From Nitrospira sp. (GTDB lineage Bacteria > Nitrospirota > Nitrospiria > Nitrospirales > Nitrospiraceae), in assembly GCA_030123625.1 (NCBI GenBank), contig CP126121.1:1900179-1964178 (forward strand): 64,000 nucleotides of DNA, written 5' to 3'. The number at the start of each line of letters is the position of its first letter. Positions within the stretch are counted from its first letter, which is position 1. Positions 43,171 to 53,098 of this stretch are shown here, in pieces. Below the pieces are notes generated by a model. It had not been told where the DNA came from and made no database searches. It saw nothing but the letters and a program-made list of their open reading frames with translations. The position numbers were made by a program, and so were the translations under genes.

Positions 43171-43689
43171 TTATCGATTCATGGCATTTCCGATGTAGAC
43201 CGCCTGTAGGCCGACGATCGTTTTCCCATCCCGGATCGTCCCGTCCTGGATTCGTTCGATTGCACGATGCAGCGGCATTTCGACGATTTCCAGCACTTCA
43301 TCTCGATCCAATTGCTGACGCCCTTCCGTGAGACCGGTGGCCTTGTAGACGTGAATCACTTCATCCGCAAAACCCGGAGCGGTGAACATGCTGGAGAGCA
43401 ATTCGAGGGAAGATGCACGATAACCGACTTCTTCTTCCAGTTCTCGTGCGGCGCACTGCAACGGGTCTTCGCCGGAAGCCAGTTTTCCAGCGGGAATTTC
43501 ATAAATGAATCCACCGGCGGCATGCCGGAACTGCCTGATCAAGACGACGATCCCATCGTCTTTTATCGGAACAACCGCGGCCGCACCCGGATGGCGGATG
43601 GTTTCCAGATCAACCGTTACCCCGTTCGGCAACTGGACGGTGTCGACGTTCAGTGTAATAACCTTTCCGGTATAGATATTCCGTGTCAT
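43171..43689 (-). CDS. Nudix hydrolase, ADP-ribose pyrophosphatase type
   Basis: A 172-residue protein with the Nudix box 'GKLASGEDPLQCAARELEEEVGY', preceded by the NudF-like 'PIKDDGIVVLIRQFRHAAGGFIYEIPAG'. Family members split ADP-ribose or other nucleoside diphosphate sugars. It lies about 80 bp downstream of gcvT on the same strand. The exact substrate is inferred only from overall similarity. Confidence 0.9.
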   Translation of the reverse strand: MTRNIYTGKVITLNVDTVQLPNGVTVDLETIRHPGAAAVVPIKDDGIVVLIRQFRHAAGGFIYEIPAGKLASGEDPLQCAARELEEEVGYRASSLELLSSMFTAPGFADEVIHVYKATGLTEGRQQLDRDEVLEIVEMPLHRAIERIQDGTIRDGKTIVGLQAVYIGNAMNR

Positions 43690-43771
43690 GGGAGCAGATG
43701 GCTGATGGTGAATGGCTTATGGAAGAGAGTCGTAAAATCCGTCTCGATCTTTTTCTTTCTGCTATACGCCA

Positions 43772-44893
43772 TCAGCTCTTGGGCTTTTTGTAGAACGCGG
43801 GCTTCACCACCTTCGCCGGAACCGCTTTACCTCGAATGTCGATGAAGAGGTCCGTCCCGAGTTCGGCATATTGGGGAGTTACATACCCCAATCCAATCCC
43901 CTTCTGAAGAAGAGGGGAAAGATTGCCGCTGGTGACTTCTCCGATGGGAGATTGCGGTGAAGATACAGAGAAAATCTTGAACCCATGGCGGGGAACAGCT
44001 TTTTCCAGTAATTCAAAGCCGACGAATCGGCGGGACAAGCCCGCTTGTTTTTGAATCAACAAAGCCTGCTTTCCGACAAACTCCCCCTTCTCAAAACGCA
44101 CGGCCCATTCCGCTCCGGCCTCGATCGGTGTCGTTCGTTCATCGATATCGTTGCCGTAGAGCAGATAACCCATTTCAAGACGCAAGAGATCCCGTGCGCC
44201 GAGTCCTGCCGGTTTCAAACCGAACGACTTGCCCGTGTTCAACAGCTTGTCCCAAACTGGGTCGGCTGATCCGTACACATAGAACTCGTAGCCGAATTCT
44301 CCGGTATACCCCGTTCGTGCCGCCAAACATTCGGCATTCGCGACTCGCACCATCGTCGATTCTCTCAGCTTGAGCTGTTCCAGCTGTGACAATCCGAGCG
44401 CCGCGACGATCGCTCGGGCAGCCGAGCCCTGCAAGGCAATCTGAGCGATCTCTGCTGAACGGTCGGAGATGCGACAGTCAGGAACTCCCAGACTGTGCTC
44501 CGTAAGCCACGATACGATCTTGTCTCGATTGGACGCGTTGACGCAGAGAAGAAACTCTCCGACTCTCGTCAACCGATAGACGAAGATATCGTCCTTGATG
44601 CCGCCTTGTTCGTTGCAGACCATTGAGTACTGTGCCTGCATGGGTCGCAGCACAGCGAGATCGTTCGTCGTCATCCGTTGAAGGAAAGACTCGGCGCCTG
44701 CGCCGGTGACAACAATCCGCCCCATATGGCTGACATCGAAGAGACCGGCCTTGCATCGAACGGTGTGATACTCATCCACAACGCCGGTGTAGTGGATGGG
44801 CATTTCCCACCCCGCAAAGTCGACGAGTTTCGCGCCGGCGGCGCGATGTTGTGCGATGAGGGGTGTGTGCTTCACCGTACGGTTATCGCACAC
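43772..44893 (-). CDS. gcvT: Aminomethyltransferase (glycine cleavage T protein)
   Basis: Up to 373 residues. Recognisable GcvT features are '[34 protein letters not shown]', the folate-site segment '[15 protein letters not shown]', '[13 protein letters not shown]'-like '[13 protein letters not shown]', and '[30 protein letters not shown]'. It transfers the methylene unit of glycine to tetrahydrofolate within the glycine cleavage system. The start is a GTG, either 44893 (overlapping the FKBP gene by 11 bp) or 44875. No gcvH or gcvP lies in the window. Confidence 0.93.
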   Translation of the reverse strand: MCDNRTVKHTPLIAQHRAAGAKLVDFAGWEMPIHYTGVVDEYHTVRCKAGLFDVSHMGRIVVTGAGAESFLQRMTTNDLAVLRPMQAQYSMVCNEQGGIKDDIFVYRLTRVGEFLLCVNASNRDKIVSWLTEHSLGVPDCRISDRSAEIAQIALQGSAARAIVAALGLSQLEQLKLRESTMVRVANAECLAARTGYTGEFGYEFYVYGSADPVWDKLLNTGKSFGLKPAGLGARDLLRLEMGYLLYGNDIDERTTPIEAGAEWAVRFEKGEFVGKQALLIQKQAGLSRRFVGFELLEKAVPRHGFKIFSVSSPQSPIGEVTSGNLSPLLQKGIGLGYVTPQYAELGTDLFIDIRGKAVPAKVVKPAFYKKPKS

Positions 44894-45311
44894 CGAGCAA
44901 TTCGACGTCGAAAATCAGCGTGGCGTTCGGTGGGATCACACCGCCGGCACCGCGCGGTCCGTATCCCAAATCGGACGGGATGGTGAGCTTGCGCTTGCCT
45001 CCTACCTTCATTCCCTGCACCCCTTCGTCCCAGCCCTTTATGACCCGCCCGGCGCCGAGGGGAAACGAAAAGGGCTGTCCACGATCGACGGAGCTATCGA
45101 ACTTTTTGCCGTTCTCCAGCCAACCCGTATAGTGGACGCTCGCTGTTTTTCCGGTGACCGCCACGTCCCCGGTGCCGACCTCTTGATCGATATATTTCAG
45201 TCCGGATGGTGTAATGACTTCCTGCTTGCTCTCCGCCATGGAACCTCCTAATCCTAATGTCGATGTCAGGATCAACATCATCACGATAGATGAAATGTAC
45301 AGCGATTTCAT
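44883..45311 (-). CDS. FKBP-type peptidyl-prolyl isomerase, exported
   Basis: A 142-residue protein with an N-terminal signal or anchor ('[23 protein letters not shown]') and one FKBP domain ('[22 protein letters not shown]', '[25 protein letters not shown]', '[16 protein letters not shown]'). It assists folding of proline-containing segments, probably in the periplasm. ATG 45311 with GGAGG at seven bases is chosen; a much longer frame upstream lacks domain content and runs into the FIST gene. It overlaps gcvT by 11 bp. Confidence 0.92.
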   Translation of the reverse strand: MKSLYISSIVMMLILTSTLGLGGSMAESKQEVITPSGLKYIDQEVGTGDVAVTGKTASVHYTGWLENGKKFDSSVDRGQPFSFPLGAGRVIKGWDEGVQGMKVGGKRKLTIPSDLGYGPRGAGGVIPPNATLIFDVELLGVR

Positions 45312-45369
45312 ACGATTTCCTCCCCTCACTGTATGGCATGGTCTGGACGGTCTGGTCAACCCGGATAAG

Positions 45370-46545
45370 TTAGCGGTCTCGTTCGGCAAAGAGGGCAATG
45401 CTGGCAGTGTACCCATGCAAGAAGTTCCGATGGCCGACCGGCCCGATTTCGCCTTGTGCAAAGAACCCCGCGATAGGAATCGGTCCCAGACGTTCCGTTG
45501 TCGCTGCCGCATCATGATTCTGCCGCCCAAAGAGTCCCCGACCACGGCCGCAGCAACTGAACATGAGAGCGCCGAGTGGAGGATGCCGATGGCCGACTCG
45601 GTCGCTTTCCAACAGAGAGTTCAAATCTTCCGTGGCTGATTCCGCATCGCGTAGATGGAACTGCACCGTCTGACCTTCTTGCACGACATCGCCGATCGCA
45701 ACGGCGCCTGTGGTACGGTCGGCACCCAGCAGGTTCCGAATAAGAAAATCGCCGCGCTCGAACCGACTCCGATGTTCATCGATCACAATACCGACGTGGA
45801 GCGCCCGATGAGCGCGACATCGGTCTTCCTCCGTCAGCGATTCGAAAACGGCCTGCAACCTCTCTAAAGCCGATGCCCCTCCTAGTTCGTATATCACATT
45901 GCGTTCGGCTTTCGTCACGACGAACCGGTCGCCGATTAGGCGACACCCCTGTGAGATGATCGGTCGAATATCCACAGCTCCAGAGAGGCGCACACCTACT
46001 AACCCGCTATCAAGGACTTGGTCGTTGAGGACCAATCGATTCATGCCGGTCTCTTGCCCACCTCCGACCAGTCCTCCGATAGCCTTCGTTCCAGGATAGC
46101 GCTCTTCCATGATCCCAAGGAAATCTTGAATGGGCAGGGTGAATGGATCGGCAAGTAGGAGGAACGACGCCTCCTCAACGCCAGGCCCAGGCCATCCCGA
46201 GAGGTGAAATTGATCGTGCGCCGGTGAAAAGGACGACCGCACCGGGTGAAGATTGATGTCGGGAAGGACGGCGGCCCAGACGGTGATCGCCGGGGCTGTT
46301 TCTAGTTCCTCAGCTCCGGCAATCACGCCTTCCCCGCTACAGCCGATCAGCAGATCGGGACGAAGTGTCCTAGCAAGGACACTCGCCAAAAGATCGGCTT
46401 CGGCGGCATGATGAGCGGAAAAGAACACGCAGACAAGATTAATTGGAGCGGCACTCAGTTGCGCCCGAATGCCATCGGCCACAGCCCGAGCCGCAAATTC
46501 CGTCTTCACTATTTTCGAAAGGGCCACGGCAAACTGCACGTTCAC
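45370..46545 (-). CDS. FIST-domain sensory protein
   Basis: A 391-residue protein made of FIST N ('[42 protein letters not shown]') and FIST C domains ('[38 protein letters not shown]'). FIST modules bind small ligands, possibly amino acids, and are usually fused to signalling domains; here the protein is FIST only. It is followed by the FKBP gene on the same strand after 58 bp. Ligand and output partner are unknown. Confidence 0.88.
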   Translation of the reverse strand: MNVQFAVALSKIVKTEFAARAVADGIRAQLSAAPINLVCVFFSAHHAAEADLLASVLARTLRPDLLIGCSGEGVIAGAEELETAPAITVWAAVLPDINLHPVRSSFSPAHDQFHLSGWPGPGVEEASFLLLADPFTLPIQDFLGIMEERYPGTKAIGGLVGGGQETGMNRLVLNDQVLDSGLVGVRLSGAVDIRPIISQGCRLIGDRFVVTKAERNVIYELGGASALERLQAVFESLTEEDRCRAHRALHVGIVIDEHRSRFERGDFLIRNLLGADRTTGAVAIGDVVQEGQTVQFHLRDAESATEDLNSLLESDRVGHRHPPLGALMFSCCGRGRGLFGRQNHDAAATTERLGPIPIAGFFAQGEIGPVGHRNFLHGYTASIALFAERDR

Positions 46546-46614
46546 GCCTCGTGATGAGAAAGGCAGGTGAGTCCGGCATGCGTGTGGGGCGCGCCAGTTC
46601 GGAATGCGCTGGAA

Positions 46615-46842
46615 TCAGACTCCTGGGTCCATCCGCTGGGCTCGGATCTGCGCTAACTTCTTATAATACCGCCACAGGTAGGAATGGTAGTCGTCCACCT
46701 GCGCAAGGAGGTAGTGCAGTTCCGTCGGATCCTCTGTTTCCAGGGCATGAACCATCCTCGTTTTCAGAAACTCACCGAAGGCCTCGGTTTTTTGCACCGC
46801 CGTCAGCAGTTGCAACCCACCCCCGATCTGGTACTGGCTCAT
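46615..46842 (-). CDS. Small conserved-looking helical protein
   Basis: A 75-residue protein, 'MSQYQIGGGLQLLTAVQKTEAFGEF' onward, charged and helical, with no membrane segment. GGAGG before ATG 46842 supports expression; a longer frame starts at 46890. It lies upstream of the FIST gene on the same strand. No family recognised. Confidence 0.6.
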   Translation of the reverse strand: MSQYQIGGGLQLLTAVQKTEAFGEFLKTRMVHALETEDPTELHYLLAQVDDYHSYLWRYYKKLAQIRAQRMDPGV

Positions 46843-46923
46843 ACCATCCCTCCTGGTTAACGTCATGGAGAATAGCGAGAGAATCGACACATTTGCAAGC
46901 TTGGCTCACTTTACGACAGGTGC

Positions 46924-48168
46924 TCAAAAATTCTGTTGCTCAGTGTGATCGTGACGGGACAGAATTGTTTTGAGGCGGGCGAGGTCAATGGCTTCAATGC
47001 GGTGATTGTCGCGACCAGTGATAGTGGTGGCCATGGTAAGTGCATTGAGGATGGCCTCTTCGGTGGCCTCGACCGTCGCTGTAAAGAGCGGATTCAGATG
47101 GGTATCGGACAGGTGTGTCAAATTGTAAGTCGGCTCTTTCGGGTAGTGCGGAATCACGTTGGCTGTGGAGAAGGCCAGGATGAAATCCCCGCTGCCGTGG
47201 CGCACGGTGGAGCCGGTCCGGGCGAGACCGAGCGCGGCACGTTTGGCCAGTCTGGTGAGCTGTCGACCATCCAAGGGTGCATCGGTGGCAATGATGATGA
47301 TGATGGAGCCTTCGCTCTGGCCAGGCGCGAACCCTTCGGAGGCTTGTTGCGGCGGATCATAGAGTTTTCCCACCGGAATGCCGTTGACCACCAATTCCGG
47401 TCTTCGTCCGTGGTTCGCGTTGACCAGGACTCCCACCGTATAGCCGCTTTCTTTCTCGGACAATTTTCTTGATGATGTGCCGATTCCTCCCTTGAATCCA
47501 TAGGACACCATTCCTGTGCCGGCACCGACCGTGCCTTCCGCCACCGGCCCGCTGGTCGCGCCGTCGAGCGCAGCCATGACATTCTGCTCGGACACGTGAC
47601 GCCCCTGAATATCGTTCAACCTTCCATCGTCGCATTCAGCGACAACCGGCGTGAGCGTATCGTCGGAAATGCCGATATCCGGATGCTGTTTAATCATCCA
47701 ACTCATAAGGCCGTTGGCCACGCGCGGAACGTTGAGCGTATTCGTCAGGGAGATGGGATATTCAAGAAATCCGGACTCGGCCACCCAGGCAAGACCGGTC
47801 ATTTCACCAGTACCATTGAGGATAAACGAGCCTGCCGGAACCTTCTTGTGCCAGACATCGTCGCGCGGAATGACAACCGTCACGCCTGTGCGGATAGGGC
47901 CTTGCCCAGGCTTTAAAGGACCGTCGCCCGAGATCAACGTGGTATGGCCGACCTTCACGCCAGCAATGTCGGTAATCGCGTTGAGAGGGCCTGGTGGATA
48001 CTGCCCGACGGCGATGCCCAAGTCGCGCAGACGGTGACGTTCTTGTTTCGGTTCTGCTGCGACTATGGAGAGGCAACCCGAGATCAGTGAGACCACACAG
48101 AACAGAATCACCGGCCAAGCGGGTCGTTGGCCGGCCGTCCTTACGAAATGCGGCGACCTAAATTTCAT
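46924..48168 (-). CDS. P1-family (DmpA-type) self-processing aminopeptidase, lipoprotein-like signal
   Basis: About 414 residues. The body matches family S58/P1: 'LRDLGIAVGQYPPGPLNAITDIAGVKVGHTTLISGDG', 'GVTVVIPRD', 'GTGEMTGLAWVAESGFLEYPISLTNT', 'GFKGGIGTSSRKL' close to the autocleavage site, and 'GSIIIIIATDAPLDGRQLTRLAKRAALGLARTGS'. The N-terminus has a signal with lipobox-like 'VVSLISGC', so it is probably exported. ATG 48168 overlaps the preceding gene by 11 bp. These enzymes cleave themselves into two chains and act on N-terminal residues of peptides or amides. Confidence 0.88.
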   Translation of the reverse strand: MKFRSPHFVRTAGQRPAWPVILFCVVSLISGCLSIVAAEPKQERHRLRDLGIAVGQYPPGPLNAITDIAGVKVGHTTLISGDGPLKPGQGPIRTGVTVVIPRDDVWHKKVPAGSFILNGTGEMTGLAWVAESGFLEYPISLTNTLNVPRVANGLMSWMIKQHPDIGISDDTLTPVVAECDDGRLNDIQGRHVSEQNVMAALDGATSGPVAEGTVGAGTGMVSYGFKGGIGTSSRKLSEKESGYTVGVLVNANHGRRPELVVNGIPVGKLYDPPQQASEGFAPGQSEGSIIIIIATDAPLDGRQLTRLAKRAALGLARTGSTVRHGSGDFILAFSTANVIPHYPKEPTYNLTHLSDTHLNPLFTATVEATEEAILNALTMATTITGRDNHRIEAIDLARLKTILSRHDHTEQQNF

Positions 48169-49555
48169 GCGTGCTGCCATAGTGTGGAATCTGCACATCG
48201 ATCCTCGAGTGTTCCGCTTGAATCGCAGCGCCCAAGGAGAGAGCCTGTTTCTCCTCCCCATGCACGATGAAAACGGTCCTGGGCAGCGGGTTGATGGCTC
48301 GAACGTAGGCCAATAAATCATTTCGGTCGGCATGAGCCGACAAACTATTGAACGTGACGACCTGGGCTCGTCTTGGCGTCGGCACGCCGAAGATCGGCAC
48401 CACGTCCCAACCTTCGACGAGCTTGCGGCCGAGCGTATGTTCCGCTTGAAAGCCGACGAACACAATGATGTTTGCCTCATCTTGTATCGCATGTTTGAGA
48501 TGATGCAGGATTCGTCCGCCCTCGCACATACCCGAAGAGGAAATGATGACGCAGGGCCCGCTCATGGCATTCAGCCGCTTGCTGTCCTCAACGGAGGATA
48601 CAAAATGGATGTAGCGGGAGGCGAAGACATCACCACCGGATGAGAAGGTCTTCATGGTTTCGTCGTCATAACATTCAGGGTGTCGCTTGAACACCTCCGT
48701 GGCCTTATCGGCCAGTGGTGAGTCGATGTAGATAGGAACCGGGTCCACGCGGCCTTCACCGACCAACTCCTTGATCCGCATGACCAATTCCTGTGTCCGC
48801 CCCACCGCAAAGGCAGGCACGATGATCTTGCTTTTGTATGTCCGCGCATGGTTGAGCAGATCCTGCGCTTTCTTCTTCGTCTCTTCGCCGGCCCGCTCGT
48901 GCAATCGGTCGCCATACGTCGATTCGAGAATCAGAACGTCACAGGGGGGCGGCGGTTCTGGATCTCGCAAGATCGGCATGTGGGATCGGCCCAAATCGCC
49001 GCTGAACAAGACGGTCGTGGTGTTGCCGCGCGCGGTATATTTCACACGGACGGCGGCCGATCCCAAGATATGACCTGCGTCATGAAACGATGCGGTGATC
49101 CTAGGTGCGATCTTGAGTTGATCACCGTACCGTTCCGCCTCGAACCTCCTGACGATCTTTCGCACATCATCCCCGTCGTAAAACGGCCGAATGCAGGTCT
49201 TCCCGTGTCTGCGCTCCTGTTTGTTGACATACCGGCAATCGTTTTTTTGGACACGAGCTGAATCGTCGAGCATGATGGCCGCGAGATCGGCCGATGCTCT
49301 GGTGAGGTAAACCTTTCCGGAAAAACCCTGTCTCGGCAAAACAGGGAGGGCGCCGGAATGGTCCACATGAGCGTGCGAGAGCAAGACGGCGCCTAGGGAT
49401 TTTGGGTCAAATCCCAAGTCGCGGTTGCGTCGGACCGCTTCGTCTCGTCTTCCCTGAAACATTCCACAATCGAACAATAGCCTGAAGCCAGGCATCTCCA
49501 AGAGATGTCGGCTGCCGGTGACCGACCGAGCGGCTCCGAAGAATGAGAGTTTCAT
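48158..49555 (-). CDS. Beta-CASP metallo-beta-lactamase-fold RNA hydrolase
   Basis: A 465-residue protein with the zinc motif 'LLSHAHVDHSGALP' near residue 55 and a beta-CASP domain ('VLILESTYGDRLHE', 'IIVPAFAVGRTQELVMRI', 'VIISSSGMCEGGRILHHL', 'FIVHGEEKQALSLGAAI'). This layout is that of CPSF-73/YSH1-like nucleases of bacteria and archaea. ATG 49555 overlaps the LOG gene stop by 4 bp; a further frame extension inside that gene is unlikely. It is in an operon LOG - beta-CASP - P1 peptidase. Confidence 0.93.
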   Translation of the reverse strand: MKLSFFGAARSVTGSRHLLEMPGFRLLFDCGMFQGRRDEAVRRNRDLGFDPKSLGAVLLSHAHVDHSGALPVLPRQGFSGKVYLTRASADLAAIMLDDSARVQKNDCRYVNKQERRHGKTCIRPFYDGDDVRKIVRRFEAERYGDQLKIAPRITASFHDAGHILGSAAVRVKYTARGNTTTVLFSGDLGRSHMPILRDPEPPPPCDVLILESTYGDRLHERAGEETKKKAQDLLNHARTYKSKIIVPAFAVGRTQELVMRIKELVGEGRVDPVPIYIDSPLADKATEVFKRHPECYDDETMKTFSSGGDVFASRYIHFVSSVEDSKRLNAMSGPCVIISSSGMCEGGRILHHLKHAIQDEANIIVFVGFQAEHTLGRKLVEGWDVVPIFGVPTPRRAQVVTFNSLSAHADRNDLLAYVRAINPLPRTVFIVHGEEKQALSLGAAIQAEHSRIDVQIPHYGSTHEI

Positions 49556-50403
49556 GCCGTGTGTATTCCATTGTGCCGTGCGATCAGGTCCCAAACTTCT
49601 TGAGCCGTCTCGGCGTAGTGAAACAAGTTGAGGTCCGCCTGCGTGATGAAACCGCACTCAACGAGCAGTTCCCAGTTGATCACCCGCTCCCAAAAGTCAC
49701 GCCCGACCAGCACAACGATTATGCTCTTGGTTTTGCCGGTCTGGAGCAGAGTCAGCGTTTCAAACAATTCATCGAGCGTCCCGAAACCACCGGGAAAGGC
49801 AACGAGCGCCCTCGCACGAAGCAAAAAGTGCATCTTCCTGATGGCGAAATAGCGAAACTGAAGAGTGAGACTCGGCGTGATGTAGGGGTTTGGGTGTTGT
49901 TCGTGCGGCAGAGTAATGTTGAGCCCGATTGATTTCGCGTTTACGTCGGCCGCCCCGCGGTTGGCCGCTTCCATGATGCCCGGCCCCCCGCCGGTGACAA
50001 TCACATAGTCGCATCTTCCGTCGATTTGGCACGTCGACGACACCAGCCGACTGAACTCTCTCGCGACATCATAATAGGTTGCGAGCTTGAGCTGCCGTTT
50101 GATGATGGCGACTCGTTGCTCGCGGATGCGATCGGCCGGAACCTGAGCTGCTTGTTCTTCTGCCAGACGTAGCGCTTGTCTGACAGTCGATGGTTCTTGA
50201 AGCCTGGCGCTGCCGAAGACGACGATGGTGGATCTGATCCCTTCTTCTCTTTGAATTAATTCGGCCTTCAGCAACTCAAGTCCGATTCGGAAGGAGCGAA
50301 GCTCGTCTCGTTGGAGAAACCGAGTGTCCTGATCGGCCGGGATATAAGAGGAAGAGCGGACGTTACTGTAGTGGGACGGATGGTCGGATGGTTCCTGCTC
50401 CAT
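49552..50403 (-). CDS. LOG-family protein (TIGR00730-type)
   Basis: A 283-residue protein with the two signatures of the LOG/'lysine decarboxylase' family: 'GGGPGIMEAANRGAADV' and 'PGGFGTLDELFETLTLLQTGK'. Plant and bacterial members release cytokinin-type bases from nucleotide monophosphates; many bacterial ones act as general nucleotide 5'-monophosphate phosphoribohydrolases. It heads a coupled three-gene set. The N-terminal 100 residues are helical and additional to the core. Confidence 0.88.
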   Translation of the reverse strand: MEQEPSDHPSHYSNVRSSSYIPADQDTRFLQRDELRSFRIGLELLKAELIQREEGIRSTIVVFGSARLQEPSTVRQALRLAEEQAAQVPADRIREQRVAIIKRQLKLATYYDVAREFSRLVSSTCQIDGRCDYVIVTGGGPGIMEAANRGAADVNAKSIGLNITLPHEQHPNPYITPSLTLQFRYFAIRKMHFLLRARALVAFPGGFGTLDELFETLTLLQTGKTKSIIVVLVGRDFWERVINWELLVECGFITQADLNLFHYAETAQEVWDLIARHNGIHTA

Positions 50404-50478
50404 GGCGCGCCATTATAGCGGGGCTGGCTGAAACCGGCAATTCACTAAGGTAAGCACACCTATTTGTACGTAGAGGGT

Positions 50479-50922
50479 TCAGTCTCTGAATGGCCAAGCC
50501 AAGAACTCCGACGAGCGTGAGTGAAAGGCAAACGCATGATCACGAACGAGCCAGTGGTTGTCATACGTTACTTGGAAGACATCCCGCCCTATTCCGCCGC
50601 CGCCCAAATCAAGGTCGGGGGCAAAGAAGGGTATGACAAAACGAAATCCCCATCCGTAGTTCGCTTTGAAATACTTACCATCTGTAAAATAGTAACGGGT
50701 CACGATTTCATCGTGAGAAGAGAGGAGCTCGTTTGGTGCACCTAGTCTCTCAACAACCGCCGAAATATCAGTCTTGCCAGGTACTATAAAAAGCACATCT
50801 TCCGTGGAAATAGTCTGATTAAGCGTCACTCGCCGCCATGTTACGGGACCTTGTGAGCATCCGTTAAAGGACGTGCACTCGAGTGCTAGGATTAGACAAA
50901 TAAACAGATGTCGCAGCATCAT
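50479..50922 (-). CDS. BamE/SmpA-like lipoprotein, copy 1
   Basis: A 147-residue protein with a signal ending in 'LECTSFNGC' and a small domain 'IVPGKTDISAVVERLGAPNELLSSHDEIVTRYYF', which has the 'G.t....V...LG.P' pattern of BamE-type lipoproteins. It lies 12 bp after a second protein of the same type (50935-51318). Unlike true BamE it is followed by an aromatic, glycine-rich tail. Function uncertain. Confidence 0.7.
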   Translation of the reverse strand: MMLRHLFICLILALECTSFNGCSQGPVTWRRVTLNQTISTEDVLFIVPGKTDISAVVERLGAPNELLSSHDEIVTRYYFTDGKYFKANYGWGFRFVIPFFAPDLDLGGGGIGRDVFQVTYDNHWLVRDHAFAFHSRSSEFLAWPFRD

Positions 50923-50934
50923 GAAGCGATAGGA

Positions 50935-51318
50935 TTAATGGAAGGGCCAGTCGAAGGGCCAGAACTGAAACTCGAGGGGACCTTTTCGTTTCCCAGATAC
51001 AACTTCTTCTACGACTCCCGTTCCATTGAAGATAACAAAGGTGTCATCACTTTTGATGTTGGTACGCGAGAAGATGAGCACAGACCCCGATTTTACATCG
51101 TAATGGTAGTAATGAAATATTGCGCGACCATTTGCTTCAATAATCCGGTCCGGGGCACCTAGAACAGCGGCAACATCTGCTCTTGTGCTTATGCCCTTTT
51201 GAATTGTTGTGATGTCACCTTGGCCTAGCTCTTCGCCATAGTTTCCGCGGATAAAGGCACAACCTTGATACAGCAGGGCGACGACCAAAAGACCGAGAAT
51301 GCAACTACTGCTTCTCAT
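50935..51318 (-). CDS. BamE/SmpA-like lipoprotein, copy 2
   Basis: A 127-residue protein with a lipobox 'VVALLYQGC' and the BamE-like segment 'IQKGISTRADVAAVLGAPDRIIEANGRAIFHYYHYD', clearly related to the next gene downstream. ATG 51318 is chosen because it starts the signal peptide; it overlaps the GNAT gene by 14 bp. The two lipoproteins end in similar '(F)WPFDWPF'/'LAWPFRD' tails. Probably envelope-assembly related or simply small outer-membrane lipoproteins. Confidence 0.72.
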   Translation of the reverse strand: MRSSSCILGLLVVALLYQGCAFIRGNYGEELGQGDITTIQKGISTRADVAAVLGAPDRIIEANGRAIFHYYHYDVKSGSVLIFSRTNIKSDDTFVIFNGTGVVEEVVSGKRKGPLEFQFWPFDWPFH

Positions 51319-51835
51319 TGTTACTCCTTGTCGTATCTTTCTCGGACACCGTAGGGCCAAGAACGAAATCCTGCTCATAGATGGTGTAACAGGAAGGTCG
51401 GAGTCCCACACGCTGGTACACAGTTTGAGCCCCGCGATTGTCCTGTTCGACGTACAATCTGATGCCGCAGACACTTGGATCTGTCTTGGCTTTTGCGAAG
51501 ATATAGTCGTGCATGGCTCGAAACACCCCCAGGCCTCGCCGATCAGGTACGACATAGACGCTCTGGATCCACCAAAATGTTCCGTTTCGCCAGTCGCTCC
51601 ATTCGTACGTAATCATGAGTTGACCGACCGGCTTTGAGCTTTTGTCTTTCGGAAGTTCCGCGAGGATATAAAATCCATACTCAGGGCTTCCTAAGAATGC
51701 AAGGGTCCCCTTGTGCAATGTGGCAAGATCTAGCCGGCGATTCTCCGTTTCGAGTGCCATGGCGGCATTGAACATCACGATGGTATCCACATCGTCCTGG
51801 CGGGCCGGTCTAATGGCGATGCCTTCAGAAGTCAT
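51305..51835 (-). CDS. GNAT-family N-acetyltransferase
   Basis: A 176-residue acetyltransferase: 'IRPARQDDVDTIVMFNAAMA' at the N-terminus and the acetyl-CoA loop 'SVYVVPDRRGLGVFRAMHDYIFAKA' followed by 'GIRLYVEQDNRGAQTVYQRVGL'. The start overlaps the DUF502 stop by 4 bp (ATGA) and the end overlaps a lipoprotein gene, so it belongs to a compact operon. The substrate cannot be read from sequence. Confidence 0.92.
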   Translation of the reverse strand: MTSEGIAIRPARQDDVDTIVMFNAAMALETENRRLDLATLHKGTLAFLGSPEYGFYILAELPKDKSSKPVGQLMITYEWSDWRNGTFWWIQSVYVVPDRRGLGVFRAMHDYIFAKAKTDPSVCGIRLYVEQDNRGAQTVYQRVGLRPSCYTIYEQDFVLGPTVSEKDTTRSNNEKQ

Positions 51836-52446
51836 GGCTCAGAGGAGATGGACGGCGATGGGTCGAGCCATCCGTTTTGAGGCCTATAGAACCCGGCTGA
51901 AAACTCCATTTTCATCGCATCTTCTACGGGAAGATTGATCGGCCGCAACGCAGATTCCGGAATGAAGGCCAGAAAGCCTGTAAAGGGGTGAATCGCGGTC
52001 GGGACGAAAACCATGAAGAGGGTATGAGAGGGCTCAATCTGAACGAAGGGAGGCGCCATCCCCATCACAAAACCTAACGCCCAGCACCCATCGCGAGGAA
52101 ACGGAAAGGCGACCACCTTACTGCGGCCAAAGCGAGACCGGAAGTTTATAATATCGGTCATGCCTTTCAATGTAAGATAGATGCTCTGCACGAGCGGAAT
52201 GCGCTCAATCCGATGTTCCAGTCTTGCTAACAAGCCTTGCCCGATCACATGATCGCCGATGAGACCGGCAACAATGAGAAGTATGGCTAGTAGGAGCAGA
52301 CCGAGGCCGGGGGTGGGATCCGACATGTATCGACCCACCACCCCATCGAGTGTGGTGAAGAGAGTCGAGAGAATCAAGAACGTAACCCAGGCCGGGACTA
52401 AAACAATGAGGCCGGCTATGCAAGTCTTCCAGAATGCTTTGATCAT
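51832..52446 (-). CDS. DUF502 membrane protein
   Basis: A 204-residue protein with two transmembrane helices ('CIAGLIVLVPAWVTFLILSTLF' and 'GLGLLLLAILLIVAGLIG') followed by the DUF502 core 'PLVQSIYLTLKGMTDIINF' and 'VAFPFPRDGCWALGFVMG'. The family is widespread in bacteria without a settled role. It is the first gene of the DUF502 - GNAT - lipoprotein operon. Confidence 0.9.
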   Translation of the reverse strand: MIKAFWKTCIAGLIVLVPAWVTFLILSTLFTTLDGVVGRYMSDPTPGLGLLLLAILLIVAGLIGDHVIGQGLLARLEHRIERIPLVQSIYLTLKGMTDIINFRSRFGRSKVVAFPFPRDGCWALGFVMGMAPPFVQIEPSHTLFMVFVPTAIHPFTGFLAFIPESALRPINLPVEDAMKMEFSAGFYRPQNGWLDPSPSISSEP

Positions 52447-52575
52447 GAGGAGACATCCTTGAAAGCATGTCGAGTGTAACAGAAATGACTGAACATGAGG
52501 AGTTCCTTACGACTGCTTGCGCTTCATATCCTCATCAATTATTCTACCTGCCGTGACACAGTGGGAGGTCGAGTT

Positions 52576-52836
52576 ATGAGCATTGACAAAGAGCTCTTAG
52601 CGATCCTTTGTTGTCCGGATACCAAACAGCCGGTGAGTCTGGCTGAGGAGTCCCTCATTCAAAAACTCAATGCCGCTGTCGCACGGGGCGAAGTGAAAAA
52701 TTTGGGAAAGCGGCCTGTATCCGTCGAGCTCGACGCCGGTTTGATTCGCGCCGATCGGAAGATCCTTTACCCCATCCGGGAGAACATTCCGGTGATGCTT
52801 ATCGAGGAAGGCATTTCTCTCGAATACATTGGGTGA
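52576..52836 (+). CDS. Trm112/UPF0434-family small protein
   Basis: An 86-residue protein with the N-terminal 'LLAILCCPDTKQPVSL' and the C-terminal 'GLIRADRKILYPIRENIPVMLIEEG' typical of the Trm112-like family, whose eukaryotic members activate methyltransferases. Two of the zinc-type Cys are visible near the start only. ATG 52576 has GGGAGG about ten bases upstream. Confidence 0.88.
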   Translation: MSIDKELLAILCCPDTKQPVSLAEESLIQKLNAAVARGEVKNLGKRPVSVELDAGLIRADRKILYPIRENIPVMLIEEGISLEYIG

Positions 52837-53098
52837 CCCAGCCGATCACGTATCCCGTACTTCTTTGCCGTTACACTTCCGCCGAGAAGTAAGGGATCGT
52901 TCTCGTAGAGTTATGCTCCATCTCTTCCGCAATGTTCCCTCATGTCGATGTCGGCCCGCGTTATCTCATGCGATCGGGCTCTTATGCAGTCAGAGGGATA
53001 TGGGATGGGTAATTGCAATGTTTCAACGGATAAGGGGAGCAGGTTGAGTGGACACCGTGAAGGATGCTCCGAGTGGTGGTGGATCGATATGGATGGCA

